DNA of 64,000 nt, taken from the NCBI GenBank assembly GCA_951217055.1, contig OX578284.1, positions 14,193,687-14,257,686 of the forward strand. The letters run 5' to 3'. This DNA comes from Gerris lacustris. Its lineage: Eukaryota > Arthropoda > Insecta > Hemiptera > Gerridae. The position numbers and the translations under genes are program-made. The first letter of the stretch is position 1. The number at the start of each line of letters is the position of its first letter. Below are positions 45,779 through 57,800 of the stretch, one piece after another. The notes beneath the pieces were generated by a model. It made no database searches, was not told the DNA's origin, and worked only from the letters and a program-made list of their open reading frames with translations.

Positions 45779-47652
45779 GCAAAGATAATAATCTGAACAA
45801 CTGGGGAAAGGCACATGAATTAGCCTTCGAAAAAGTGAAGCGGCAGTTAACAAGCCCTCCAGTGCTAGCTTTGTACGATCCAAAGAAGATTACACGTGTG
45901 TCAGCGGACTCTTCGTCTTATGGACTGGGAGCGGTGTTAGAGCAACGGCAACCCCACGGGGAGTGGAGACCAGTCCATTTTATTTCACGTACTTTAAGCG
46001 AAACTGAGAAGAGATATGCCCAGATAGAAAAAGAAGCCCTAGCTTGTACCTGGGCCTGTGAACGCTTCTCCTGCTACCTTCTGGGTCTGGCCAGGTTCCA
46101 ACTTTTAACCGATCATAAGCCCTTGTTATCGTTGTTAGACACCAAGCCGATGAGTGACTTGTCCCCTCGGTTACAAAGGTTTCGAATGAGGTTAGCTAAC
46201 TTCAGTTTTAAGATATGTCATGTGCCTGGAAAGTCTTTGTACACGCCAGACACGTTGTCGCGAGCGCCCTCTGTGATGACTAAGTACGCCAGTGATGATG
46301 AAGAGGAGCAGCTCCTAGTGATGGCCTTGAGGCAAGGCTTGCCAATGTCAGACCAGCGGTTAGGTGAAGTACGGCAAGCACAAGAGGTGGACCCGGTGTC
46401 GCGACGACTTCGTGGATACATCGACAAAGGGTGGCCCCGAATCGACGAATTAGAACCCGACCTAAGACCTTATTATGCTTACAGAGGAGATTTGGTAGTG
46501 TCAGGAGGGTTGATAACTAAGGACCGAAGGGTCTTCATTCCTACAAGTTTGCGCAAAGAAATTCTGGGGCGACTGCATGCGGGTCATCTAGGAATTGTGA
46601 AGTGTCGTGGTCGAGCCAGGGAATCAGTATGGTGGCCAGGCCTTTCGAGTCAGCTCAAGAATTTGGTGGAAAACTGTGAAGCGTGCATTGAAAAAAGAAA
46701 CACACCAGTTGAACCGTTGACTCCTACGGATCTTCCCGAGAACCCTTGGATGATGGTTGGGATAGATTTGGCTACAATTCGAGGAAAGGAGTATTTGGTG
46801 GTGGTGGATTATTTCTCGCGATACCCCGAAGTGTTCGCGTTGACGTCGACTAACAGTCAACAGGTAATTGGCCGTCTGAAAAATTTGTTTGGACGTTTAG
46901 GTGTTCCAAATATTGTCCGATCGGACAATGGTCCGCAGTTCCGGTCCGAGGAATTTAAGGAATTTGCGAAAACCTACGGATTCAGACACATTACCAGTAG
47001 TCCTTTATTTGCCCAGAGCAATGGACAAGTTGAGGCAGCAGTCAAGGCCGTGAAGAATGTGCTGTTAAAGGAGGGAGATCCTAACTTAGGTCTACTGGCA
47101 TATCGTAGTGCACCCAGTGATGGCCGTCCAAGTCCAGCGGAGCTACTCATGGGAAGAAAACTGAGAACAACAGTCCCAATGTTGACCAAGAACTTACAAC
47201 CTAAAACCGTAAAGCTTAAGTCTTTCAGAGAGAATGAAGAAAGGAGAAGGTGTCAATACAAAACTAGATTTGACGAACGACATCGAGTAAGGAACTTACC
47301 ACCATTGGCAATTGGGCAAAGGGTTTGGATACCGGACCAGCAGCGCTATGGCCGAGTGGTAAAAGAGTCGGGAGAACCACGGAGCTGGATTATAGAAACG
47401 GATCGGGGGACCATTCGACGCAACCGAGCGCAGTTGATTCCTGCTCCCAATCGACCTGAATCCTCACGAGATTTGGAATATGAACCCGAACCTGAAGATT
47501 CTGGCGATGACTGTGCAGCTACTATACCCTCTGCTACACCTTCCGCAGGACCACAAATCGACCGGAATCCCGTCTTCGTTCCTCCAGGAGCCACCCGGAC
47601 GCGTTATGGACGTTTATCGGTGCCTCCCAAGAGATACTGTCCCACACCCTAG
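45763..47652 (+). CDS. Gypsy RNase H-integrase (second part of Gag-Pol)
   Basis: Open for 629 codons from about 45763. There is no ATG at its start, and the first triplet counted is TTG, so it is a continuation of the Pol frame and not an independent gene. RNase H shows D49 (VSADSSSYG), E89 (IEKEALA) and D117 (LTDHKPL), so its key residues are present. Integrase has the H272-x3-H276...C305-x2-C308 zinc finger. Its catalytic D335, D388 and E424 have exactly 35 residues between the last two. It has a C-terminal RNA/DNA-binding region with WIPDQQRYGRVV and RRNRAQLIP. It overlaps the first frame by 16 bp in the -1 register. No slippery heptamer of the XXXYYYZ type is seen at the junction, so the change looks like a mutation or sequencing error. 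It stops 11 bp before the 3' LTR. No env follows. Confidence 0.92.
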   Translation: MRDLLSKDNNLNNWGKAHELAFEKVKRQLTSPPVLALYDPKKITRVSADSSSYGLGAVLEQRQPHGEWRPVHFISRTLSETEKRYAQIEKEALACTWACERFSCYLLGLARFQLLTDHKPLLSLLDTKPMSDLSPRLQRFRMRLANFSFKICHVPGKSLYTPDTLSRAPSVMTKYASDDEEEQLLVMALRQGLPMSDQRLGEVRQAQEVDPVSRRLRGYIDKGWPRIDELEPDLRPYYAYRGDLVVSGGLITKDRRVFIPTSLRKEILGRLHAGHLGIVKCRGRARESVWWPGLSSQLKNLVENCEACIEKRNTPVEPLTPTDLPENPWMMVGIDLATIRGKEYLVVVDYFSRYPEVFALTSTNSQQVIGRLKNLFGRLGVPNIVRSDNGPQFRSEEFKEFAKTYGFRHITSSPLFAQSNGQVEAAVKAVKNVLLKEGDPNLGLLAYRSAPSDGRPSPAELLMGRKLRTTVPMLTKNLQPKTVKLKSFRENEERRRCQYKTRFDERHRVRNLPPLAIGQRVWIPDQQRYGRVVKESGEPRSWIIETDRGTIRRNRAQLIPAPNRPESSRDLEYEPEPEDSGDDCAATIPSATPSAGPQIDRNPVFVPPGATRTRYGRLSVPPKRYCPTP

Positions 47653-47663
47653 AAAAGGGAAGA
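47652..47663 (+). other. Polypurine tract
   Basis: gaaaagggaaga ends exactly at the 3' LTR, as needed to prime plus-strand DNA. Confidence 0.85.
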
Positions 47664-47844
47664 TGTTGTGTCCCTAGACACATATATTATTCTGGTTGCT
47701 AGGCGAGGGAGTTTATTTATATCATTATTAATGTCAGCCTATTGGACATATTGTTCTTGTTATTGTATTATGTTAATGCGGCTAAATATAATTATTATGT
47801 ATTACGTTTGTGCAGTTATTATAGTGTAAAATGCGAACGAAACA
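47664..47844 (+). repeat. 3' LTR
   Basis: 181 bp, identical to the 5' LTR. Confidence 0.95.
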
Positions 47845-47849
47845 TTGGC
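47845..47849. repeat. Target-site duplication, right
   Basis: ttggc, matching 43389-43393. Confidence 0.9.
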
Positions 47850-48104
47850 ATAGGATCGAACCTGTGCCTGTTGCTGAGCAGATGTGACAAGTATCTAAAG
47901 CCACACGTCACTCTGGCTCCCTCTGTACCGTACACGTTTAATTTTCAATTATAACAGTCTCATTTAAGGCAAATTTATTTTGAAAATTAAGTGCAGTCTT
48001 AAATGTATTGAAGATTACACGAATTAATTTTACTCGTTTAGTTTAATTTATCTATCCTTTAATGTCTTGTTCAAAACAACAAAACCATTTTTACTACGCT
48101 TTTA

Positions 48105-48810
48105 TTAGCTTGCTTTCTTGTTTGTTTGTTTGTTTGTTTGTCCAATACAAATCTTGCAATCGATTTTTAACCAACTTCCCGAGTAGCTAAACATTTGAAA
48201 CTTTTAGAATAGCTCAGAACACGATGACAATGCATTATTTTAATACTTTTAGCCATCTTTCAGCAGAATTTAATTAGTTTTCAGCAAATTTTGCTGTATG
48301 GAAAGATAAAAAAAAAAAAAAAATCCGCAAATTATTTTATATGTTTTGACATATCCCATAGTATTTACAATCTTCATTTTGGCGGGTTTCAAATTTGTGA
48401 TTTTTTATTAAGAGTTTAACATTGAATGACAGCGAAAAGTAAACAAAGAAATAAATTAATTGACGTGTGACACCCAGGTTAGTTTACACTTGTATCCTAG
48501 GTATAGGTTTAATTTTTCTGCATCTTTTACTTGTACACATTATTCTTCTCTTACTGTCCCTACACAGGGGCATATCAATGGCACGTTATAGATTCGGTGT
48601 TTGAGAGATCCGTTGTACAAAGATTTGTCCTTTTAGAGGTTTAACATCAGCTCTCTTGATGGTTATTATTTGAAGTAAATAAATTCGGAACTATATTTAT
48701 TTTTTTTTTCACTAACATTGTATATAACAATTACAATTATATTATCAACATTACATATTATGATTCAACAGAAAATTTAAAAACGTAGTATAGTTCTTTT
48801 TATCTTGTAA
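48105..48810 (+). repeat. Family E interspersed repeat, copy 2
   Basis: Matches 20497-21110 in order, with one insertion (48470-48570) that the first copy lacks. It has four gttt repeats near the start (48120-48139). Confidence 0.7.
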
Positions 48811-48957
48811 TTATTATTAGAATATTTTATTCATCATAAAGAATTTAAATGTAAAAATTAAGTATTAGATTCGGAAAAACTAATTATTTTTTATCTTACC
48901 AATCACAATTTTTCTGTTAATAAAACAAAACTTTGTGCCATTGATCTACTTCTATTC

Positions 48958-49282
48958 GCTTTTACTTTCTATTCACAATATAATATATTTATGTGTTTTT
49001 ATGAGCAAGTTCACAACGACTTACTTAGCAATCAATTTGCTTTTACTTTCTATTCACAATATAATATATTTATGTGTTTTTATGAGCAAGTTCACAACGA
49101 CTTACTTAGCAATCAATTTGCTTTTACTTTCTATTCACAATAAAATATAGATATGTGTTTTTATGAGTAAGTTCACAACGACTTACTTAGCAATCAACTT
49201 GCTTTTACTTTCTATTCACAATAAAATATAGATATGTGTTTTTATGAGCAAGTTCACAACGACTTACTTAGCAATTAATTTA
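48958..49282. repeat. 81-bp tandem repeat, 4 copies
   Basis: gcttttactttctattcaca recurs at 48958, 49039, 49120 and 49201, each followed by gagcaagttcacaacgactt. 81 is a multiple of three, so an open frame runs through the copies (48935-49150). Its residues are hydrophobic and AT-driven, and I do not regard it as a gene. Confidence 0.92.
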
Positions 49283-50044
49283 CTTTTGTGGCATTAAAGT
49301 TCGGGATTCCTAATATAGCAATTTCAATAATTGATTACTACTACCTCAATAAAATCAGTATGCAGTTTATTTACAAGTTAATTAAATGGTTTCTCACTTT
49401 CTCAACTTTCTCAGGTATTAATAGCTTTTTCGTCTGGTTTAAATTGATAGAGTTCGAGAGAGAGAGAATATTTCGAATCTGAAAGTCTCAAAGTGAAATT
49501 CCCGTGAGGAAACACAAACTACGACTGCGACAACTTTAAAAACCTCTAAATATTTATAAACGTTTTGAAAAACATTCTCTCGGGGTGTGAGCATCCTCTG
49601 TTTCCATGTTGGATTCACCCTCTGTTCAGTCCTTTCTGTATCCCGGTCAACTATTAAATATTTAAATCTTGAAGGGTTTTTGATGTAAATAAGAAATAGA
49701 CGACAAAGCGACATGACCTTTTTTTCCTTCACCTTTCAAATACTATATTTGGGGCGCACTCTCTCGCTTTTACTCACTCTCTCTTCCTCTTAATCTTGTA
49801 CTCTCTCTCGCTTACACGAAAATTTAAATACCTTCTTTTGGGACTTTTATTTCTAACCTAGTATCAAAATTTTTAACTTCTTTCTTAAATTAAATTTTTT
49901 ACTGAGGTGATTCCATCTGAGACAATCTTACATATTCTCTTGAAGCGTCCCTGCATTCAACAGCAAATAATATCATTCTAACATAGCTGTATAGTACTAT
50001 TTAGTTGGCTTCCACGATTGGTTTCATCATAAAATTGAACTTAA
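49283..50044. other. No gene seen
   Basis: Contains (ga)n and (ct)n tracts (49455-49470, 49758-49812). No recognisable coding. Confidence 0.4.
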
Positions 50045-50620
50045 TAATAATTATTTATGCACCTAGGGAGTAAAGTAAGCCATTATTCCCTGAGCGAAAA
50101 AGTTGGTTCTTGGGGCGAAGCCGAAGGAACCATGGTCCCTAAATCCCGAGGCTATCGCGAGAGGAATAATGGCGCTTTACTCACGAGGTACATACAATAT
50201 TTTATCTTCAGTTGGGAGAAAATACACATTTTCGTCCATTGCACAGTTTTTATTTATTATTTTAATAAATAAGCACTTTTGATAGCAGATATAAGAGATT
50301 CAATATTAAAAACAAATTAAAATTGGAATTAAACTCAAATAGAAGGTTATTTAGATGCAGGTTATAAACAAAGATAAACACGGTCGAAAAAGCAGTGACG
50401 CCAACCTGATTTCAACAACTTCATTACATTAGCCATTCATTTTCTACTATTTACAAAATAATTAAGTTGTAATATTTACTTTTTCGCCCTACTTTACTTT
50501 TTTGCCCTACTTTTACTTTTTCTCCCTACTTTTTGAGTTCAGGGATGAAAGTACTTACTTTAGTCCCTCTCAACTAAATCAAAATCATAACTTTTTCTCC
50601 CTACTGGAGATAAAAGTATA
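50045..50620 (+). mobile_element. Family F short element, copy 2
   Basis: Matches 21173-21775: ttatttatgcacctagggag, ggggcgaagccgaaggaacc, catacaatattttatctt cag and the inverted acttactttagtccctctc near the 3' end. Confidence 0.65.
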
Positions 50621-51945
50621 AAGAGCTTACTTTAACTATGCTTTATTGTACGCTTTGTTGTACCGACTGATTATCTCTGTTGAATATACATTAATGTTTT
50701 TTAATTATTTATGTTGATGAGTGGCTCAGGTGTAATAATTAATAATTATTCTCTTTCTTTCATGAGACATTTCGACACTATACATTTTTATTATCAGGGT
50801 TCGATTTTGTTATTTTCTATTTGAACTCTTTATGAAAATGATCCACAAAATCCAGGTTGAAACAAATAATAAACTTTGTTGCTCATTTTGAGTTCACAAA
50901 AAAGAAGATGATTTCAAGTTGGGAAATCATAACTTATACAAATAATTTAAAAACTTTGAATTTGATTATTTTAATACCATTCCAATTCTTCCTCTTTACT
51001 ACATTAAAGAGGGAAAAACAATAGTTATAGTAGAATGTAGAGGACATCTGACCTTTTCTAGGGTGATTTATATTTCCTTTTGAAGAAAAACTTGTTCAGT
51101 GGTTGTTAAAGCCCAAAAGGTTTAGGCAAAAAAGGGCCATCTGGAGGCCTTTATGCTCATTCACAGGTCAAAGGTTTATACCTTCCTCCTAAACCAGCCC
51201 TTCATGACCTTATATTCATCTGTATTAATATGATTTTTTTTATTTAATATTTAACTTAAAATATATTTGTTTAGCTCTCAAACCTTTATAGTTTTAAAAA
51301 GTAAAAATAATAATATGTAAAACCCTTTTTTATGATAGGAAAATTTATTCTTATTAACCCTTAATAAATTTATTTATTCAGGTGTCATGTTAGTTTAATG
51401 CAGAGGGTAGAGATGTCGTTTCTTTACACTCTCGGATAAAAATCTACACCTCTTTTATTTAAAACCCTTATTTCTAAACCAAAATAAAAACTTGGAATTT
51501 TTGTGAAACGACATAATTTATTAAAAGATGATTTATATACTGGCCAAACTATATTTGTTTCTTTATTGTAACAATCAATTCTACAGTGAAAATTCTTATT
51601 AGTATTTTGAGTTGAGCTCTACTTAGCAAAAGGAAGAGGTCAAAACGAGGAGAAACTGTAGGTGTTTTCATGTCTATCAATGCTGGTTATATAAAAAATA
51701 CTGCGCAAAATATCATGGCTATAGGAAAAGAACCTAAACAGGTGGTTATCCTGAAGATGAAGTAGTCTATGACCCGTCTATAACCTGACCAGGCTTTGAG
51801 AAGGAGAATATGAGAATAGCCCATGCAGACCTGGAGAAGGACGATTGAGGTAGATGCCCAAAAGTATGGGAATGACAGAGGTTAAGTAAAGGTAAAATAG
51901 TGAAGTAATATGTCTTAACCATGTAGGAGTTAAAGCTAGAATATA
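50621..51945. other. No gene seen
   Basis: AT-rich. 51720-51890 is less AT-rich but has no open frame of note. Confidence 0.4.
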
Positions 51946-52638
51946 ACTAGGCATCGCGTGGCTCTATCATTGAAGCGAGCGTATTGCAATAAAATACTGA
52001 ATATTGAAATTTATTAATCATGATGAATGTCATAGTTGAAGATAAGTGGAAGAGGGTAGTGTGAGGTAGAGTGGGGGTACTCGGTACAAAGCTTTACTTC
52101 CTAAACAAACCTATACACTATAAGAATCTTAACCACCCGTGATAGCTTTTATATTATTATTATAAATGTATCACTTCATTACTCAAATACTACTGCTTGT
52201 ATCACGTTGAAATTTTACATACTTGTTTCAATTGTACTTTAGACGCTGTACATGAAGTTTTATTAAAATCGTTACGTTAGAACGTAAGATATTGGTAAAA
52301 AGGTTGTTTTCTCTATTTTAAACGTTTAGGTCCGCTTTAATAGTTTTAGCGATCTTTAATAATTCATAGCAGTGTCGTTGTTGATTTTACTAAAAAATGT
52401 TATTTAAAAAAAAATGTTCGTCTCATCGAATAGGTGATGATAGAATTTTTTTCCGTCCTGAAATTCCAATTTTAAATTTGAAGCTCACGTTTACGCGAGC
52501 ATTGCGCGCGAACTCTTGGACGGATCACGCTGTCCAACGAATTTAGCCTGAGTATTAGTAAAAGGAAGATGTATACCAAATTTCAACTAAATCGGTGAAC
52601 TTTTACTCAAGTTATCGTCGGACGCGTAAACGTTACAC

Positions 52639-52669
<31 letters not shown>

Positions 52670-52713
52670 GCATATTTCGTTGAATGTAAGAAGCTCGCTT
52701 ACGCTCGCTTCAA
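51946..52713 (-). mobile_element. Family B short element, inverted full copy
   Basis: Reverse complement of 17328-18111, from ctaggcatcgcgtggctcta to agctcgcttacgctcgcttc, including six caga repeats (52640-52663). Confidence 0.75.
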
Positions 52714-53557
52714 TTAAGTTAGTGTTTTAAATTTAGTTATTAGGGAGATAAAATTAACGCAGATTAGTCCTATAAATTATAATCTTGAATTTAGCAAGTG
52801 CAATCAATTTTGCTTCATATTTCTAATACATAAGTCAAGAAGCAAAATTTCTTTCTCATCAAATTCGATTGTTAATAAAACAAGCGTGATGTAATATTTT
52901 TTATTGATTTTATGAACAACTGTTGTAGTTATTATAGGTTTAAAAATGTTCATGATTTTTTTTTCTGAAGATGAAATATTGATTCCTAAAGGTTAAATTC
53001 TGAACTGAGTGTTAGCTAGCTTGACTAACAACGAACTTTACAATGTTCTGACTCGTTGCCCATTGAAAATAACGCCGGTAAAAGTCTCAGAAGTTTGACT
53101 AGTAACAGTTAACAGGGATGGGATAATTGCCGAGTTGATAGAACCAGTAGAAGGTACTTGATTGTAAAAGGATTCCTATGTAGTTTTGGGAGTAAAGCTA
53201 GATAAATTGTTTTTAGTTGAGGCTAAGTTAACTTCACTTCCCTTGGCCTTCCTCAGCTAACTAAACTTTGATGCCACCTTCCGTCCCCCACTCCCACCTT
53301 CCATGGACTGTAGATAATGTTCCACCTCCTTTTGTCTATAACTACAACCATGCAACTGAATTATAAACTTGTTACCAATTAAACTTATGCCTTTTAATGT
53401 TTTGAATTGAGAGTTTATCAAAACTTTTACCTTCTGAATAGTTTGAGTTGTTATAAATCTGAATTTGATTATTCTAGGGTTTATCGAAGCGCGAAAAATT
53501 CCATTTTCTTCGTTTACCTTATGTTAAAAAAGAAAAAGAGATCTTAATAAAGAACAA

Positions 53558-53592
<35 letters not shown>

Positions 53593-54454
53593 AATAGGAG
53601 AGAAAGAGAGAAAGCTTAGAGTATCTTCCACTCTTGTTAAAAGACAGCCTCGGGAAAGAGGCTTAAAATCTGGTGGAGAAGATGTTTCTAAAAACAATTT
53701 GGGTTGGTTATAAACAAAAAAAAAAAGAAAAAAATGTTAATGCTATACCTTCACATATGACATTGCCCTGTCATATATGCAAAGTATATTATTTTTATAA
53801 TAATTATACCTGTAATTATTCCTGATGAAATGATGAGCCCACCAAGTCAACATACATATTTGAATATGACTTTTAAACACACTGATTTGCCTGATTATTT
53901 TTAATTGCCAGTTATTTGCATGAAATTAACAAAGATTAAACGAGGATGAGAAAATCAACAAGTATTCAAAGGGGAGAGGATAATTTGAAATAATTCTTTA
54001 TGAGAGAGTTTCGAAGGGGCGTGGTCCAGAATACTAATGACGTTAGAAAATATTTTGGGGATAATTTAAGATGTTTGCATATCAAAGGGTCAAAATCTTT
54101 ATAGCTTCGTTGACGCCTTTAAAACACATTCCTATTTCTTTATCAACAGCTTTTAAACAACTCCAAACACCATGATACCTTTTCATTATTAACATTTAAA
54201 ACTGGAAATTACTGTTATTGAATCAAATAATCTCTTTAAAAACAAAAAAAGTATATAAACCGTCATAGGTATTTGTGGATTAGTAAACAAATTTGTGGAA
54301 GATTACTAATCTTTCATTAATCAAGGGGTTAATTTATATATGTGAGTCAATTAATTGTGCAGCATACCCACAAGTTTAAAAAATATTTTAGTATTTTGGT
54401 TATTTCCCTTTAATTTTGGTTATTTCCATTTAGGTTTTATAAGGAATTAATACA
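52714..54454. other. No gene seen
   Basis: Contains a short (TA)n at 53562-53588. The rest is AT-rich without visible repeats or long frames. Confidence 0.4.
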
Positions 54455-54725
54455 GCCTGCCAATTAGTGTGGCACATAGCTTCCTCGCGTCCTATTTCGT
54501 ATACTTTAATGATTTTATGTTTTTACAACCTATTATTGTCAATTTTTTCTATTTTCCTCCCGTTTTTTAAAACTGTCAAAATTGTTTGAAATAAATTATC
54601 AATTTAGCAAAATTAAAAAAAGCGCATATGGTTGAAATTAATCTTGGGCTACCTGCGGGCTAATTTTGACAAACAATCCAAATTTCATAATCATCAGATG
54701 AGTACTTTTGAAGATAAGGTGTAAT
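54455..54725 (-). mobile_element. Family A2 fragment, inverted
   Basis: Reads ctgccaattagtgtggcaca from 54460 and ends inside the element near 54725. The head is missing. Confidence 0.6.
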
Positions 54726-54727
54726 AG

Positions 54728-55407
54728 TTATTTATGTAACTAGGCAGCATAATGGAATTTCGCTGACAAGTTTTTAAGTTTTAATTCCGAGCCGAAGGCG
54801 AGGATAGGGTTAAACAAATTTACTGCAGAGGCCGAGGCATGAAAATGTTAATTACCTGCTAAGGTGTAACCGAAGCAGGTAATCTTTAAACGAGTCAGGA
54901 ATGTTATCTTTGCTGCATAGTTACATACAATATTTTATCTACTAACGGCAGAAAAATTACACTAATTATTATATTCCCTTTTTAATATATAAAAGATTTA
55001 AAGAAATTAAAGTTTGAGTCATCAAGAAAACAAAACGAATTCAGTGTTGCCACTTTTTTTATTAACAGCGGTTTTTTTATATCAATTTTTAGCGTTTTTT
55101 TAAATAATGACTGTAAAATAATAAAATTTGTTTTATTACTATAATTATTTAAGTTTTTTTTTCAAAAAAGATTTAAATATTAAGCAGCATATAAAAATGA
55201 ACAATGTGGGTGTGTTTATAACCTGCGATGTAGTAACCCTTTTGTAGTAAAATTTTCTTAAAATGTTACAGCCTGTTTGTTATTTTGCTGACACTTTATT
55301 ATTTTGCTGCGTGTTTTTTTGACATGTTACAAAAGAATCAAGAAAAATGACATTTTGCAGATTGAAAACAGTACAACAATGCTTAATTTTGCGGCCGTAA
55401 GTAGATA
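54728..55407 (+). mobile_element. Family G element, copy 1
   Basis: Starts tagttatttatgtaactagg and carries cgagccgaaggcgagg, aggtgtaaccgaagcaggta and catacaatattttatctact aacggcag. It ends gcggccgtaagtagataata. Noncoding. Confidence 0.65.
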
Positions 55408-56960
55408 ATAGTTATTTATGTCACTAGGCAGCACAATGGAATTTTGCTGACAAGTTTTTTAAGTTTTAGTTCCGAGCCGAAGGCGAGGATAGGCTTAACA
55501 AATTTACTGCTGAGGCGAAGCCGAGGCTGGAAATTTACTATTTTACTGACGAGGCGAAGCCGAGTCAGGAAAATTACATTTTGACTGACGAGGTGAAGCC
55601 GAGGCAGGAAAACGTTAATTTACTGCTGAGGTGTAACCGAAGCAGGTAATCTTTAAACGAGTCAGGAATGTTTCCTTTGCTGCATAGTTACATACAAGAT
55701 TTAGGGAGCCAGGGTAGCCGAGCGTGTTAGGGCGCTCGCTCAGCTATCGCAATAAGTCGAGGCAACTCGAGGTCGTGGGTTCGATCCCGTGCCATGATAC
55801 TCTGAATTGCATCAATGATTCGCGGACGGTGCAGGGCGAGGGACGCCCTTTATGGGGACTCTTCCCCCACTCTTTGGTGTGGGTCCGATCCGTGTCATGA
55901 CGATGTAATTTGTATCTATGGTTCGAGGACGGAGCAGGGCGAGGGACGCCCTTTATGGGGACTCTTCCCCCACGCTTTGACGCACGCTTATATAGCTTAC
56001 TAATGACCACACCATACTCGCTTCGGCGGTACAATGTACAAATGTATGAGGTGTGAAGTAGCTGGAACTCTCCACCACGGGGCGGAAAAAGGGGTTAAGT
56101 GATGGCCTAATTGCAAGGTTCGAACAAGTCAAGTGGTACGTCCTACCCGTTCTAGTAGGAAGTATTAGACTACTTCTACCACATACAATATTTTATCTAC
56201 TAACGGCAGAAAAATTACACTAAAGATTTAGTACATTTTAGGATTTAGAGGGCAATAAACTTTCCTTATATGATGTTGTTTATATGATGTTTGCAATTTC
56301 GGATGGCGTGTTATCAAACAAGTCTTCAACGTCTTGCACAACATTATTATCATCCATATTTTTATTTAAACATCAAAAACCTAATTAACAAATTTATCAA
56401 AATAATAACAGAAAACTATTAAATTATCTTTTTTTGATAGATAAAAGATTTAAAGCAATGAAAATTGTATAAATCGAATGAATGACTCGAAAGTTTGAGT
56501 AAGTGTAATGACTCGAAAGTTAAAACAAAACAAAGATTAAACAATCAGTTTTGCCACTTTTTTTTATTAACAGCTGTTTTTTATCTCAATTATTAGCGAT
56601 TTTTCAAAAAAAAATAATCACTTTAAAATAATAATATTAGTTTTATTATTATAATTTTTAAAGGTATTTTCAAAAAACATATAAAATATATAGCAGAATA
56701 TTACGCTTAAATATACAAAAATGAACAATGTGGGAGAGTTCATAACCTGAGATGTAGTAACTTTTTCTTAAAATTTGGCAGCCTGTTAGTTATTTTGCTG
56801 ACACTTTAAACTTTTGCTGACACTTTGAACTTTTGCTGACACTTTGATATTTTGCTGCGTGTTTTTTTGACATGTTACAAAAGAATCAAGAATAATGATA
56901 TTTTGCAGATTGAAAACAGTACAACAATGCCTAATTTTGCTGCCGTGAGTAGATAAAATA
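55408..56960 (+). mobile_element. Family G element, copy 2, with SINE inserted
   Basis: Starts tagttatttatgtcactagg directly after copy 1 and ends gctgccgtgagtagataaaa. It has three extra gaggcgaagccgag-type repeats (55515-55600), and the SINE 55698-56180 interrupts it. The two G elements form a direct tandem with no spacer. Confidence 0.65.
55698..56180 (+). mobile_element. tRNA-derived SINE (type II tRNA-like head)
   Basis: Box A-like ggtagccgagcgtgt and box B ggttcgatccc are separated by an extra arm gtcgaggcaactcgag, like the long variable arm of Leu/Ser tRNAs. The body has a 103-bp internal duplication, each copy with gcagggcgagggacgccctt. Further on come atatagcttactaatgacca and gcttcggcggtacaatgta. 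The flank phrase catacaa(g/t)attt on both sides fits a target duplication from insertion into family G. Confidence 0.75.
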
Positions 56961-57309
56961 ATGTATGTTTGTGTGCATATACACCTAGTTAACGCATCCT
57001 TATGGTCATAGGTGATAATAAATATTTATTTTGTAGGCATTATGATATAAATGGGTTGATACTAAGACCCGCAATGCTTCATTGTAGAATTAATCTGTAT
57101 TCTGTTGAGATTATGTTATGTTATGTTTTATGATTATTACACGTGCGATCTTTTAAGTTATTTTAAGTCATTTTATGTTCCTTTTTATGCCCTCAATTTG
57201 TAGGTACCTAATAATAGAAGGCTAATCTCTATGTTAAAGTAAACGGTTTTCCAAATATTTTTGTTTCAATGTCAGATGTGTTAGATTAGAACTAAGTTCA
57301 TTTTTATTA
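56961..57309. other. No gene seen
   Basis: AT-rich. atgttatgttatgttttatg at 57110-57130 is a small simple repeat. Confidence 0.4.
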
Positions 57310-57800
57310 CTGGTCTTATATTACTTTGCTTTGTAAGTTTCATCGCACATTTCCGTTTCCCCAATTTTGAACCACTTCCCGTCATTCAATCTTCCCCAAA
57401 TTTTGCACATAGATGCAACTAAGGTGAAGAATACAGAAACCAAAAAAAATAAAAACAAAAACAAAATGGCGTCAAATTTATTTGCTTTTCAAGTTTCATC
57501 GCACACCTATTACCCCAATGTTGAACCACTTACCTTCATTCAACCTTTCCCAAATTTTGCACATAGATACAACTAAGGTCAAGAATACAGAAACCAAAAA
57601 AAATAAAAACAAAAAACAAAATGGCGTCAAATTTATTTGCTTTTTAAGTTTCATCGCACACCTATTACCCCAATTTTGAACCATTTCCCGTCATTTAATC
57701 TTCCCCAAATTTTGCGCATAGATACAATTAAGATGAAGAATACAGAAACCAAATAAAAATAAAAAAATAAAAAAGTTGAAAATAAGACCAGTTTTGAAAA
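57310..57800 (-). mobile_element. Family H, inverted copy with three units
   Basis: Three units of about 155 bp with gtttcatcgcacacctatta, cccaaattttgcacatagat and aagaatacagaaaccaa are the reverse complement of 29985-30500, including the outer gaccagt phrases. Confidence 0.7.

Larger units (their letters stand above)
43394..47844 (+). mobile_element. Ty3/Gypsy LTR retrotransposon, 4451 bp
   Basis: It has two identical 181-bp LTRs, a 5-bp target duplication, a primer-binding site, a polypurine tract, and domains in the order gag, protease, RT, RNase H, integrase (the Ty3/Gypsy order). The CxxCGxxHxxxxCPA knuckle and absence of env or chromodomain suggest a K02A2.6/CsRn1-like lineage rather than an errantivirus; the lineage is an inference. 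Identical LTRs imply insertion so recent that no mutation has separated them, yet the coding frame is broken between RT and RNase H. Either the copy was mobilised in trans, or the break arose after or at insertion, or it is an assembly error. Confidence 0.95.

Noticed and set aside
55744..56034. 96-codon minus-strand frame, and the similar 124-codon frame at 61806-62180
   Set aside because: Both are translations of the SINE's conserved body. Their likeness to each other reflects the shared SINE, not a protein family.
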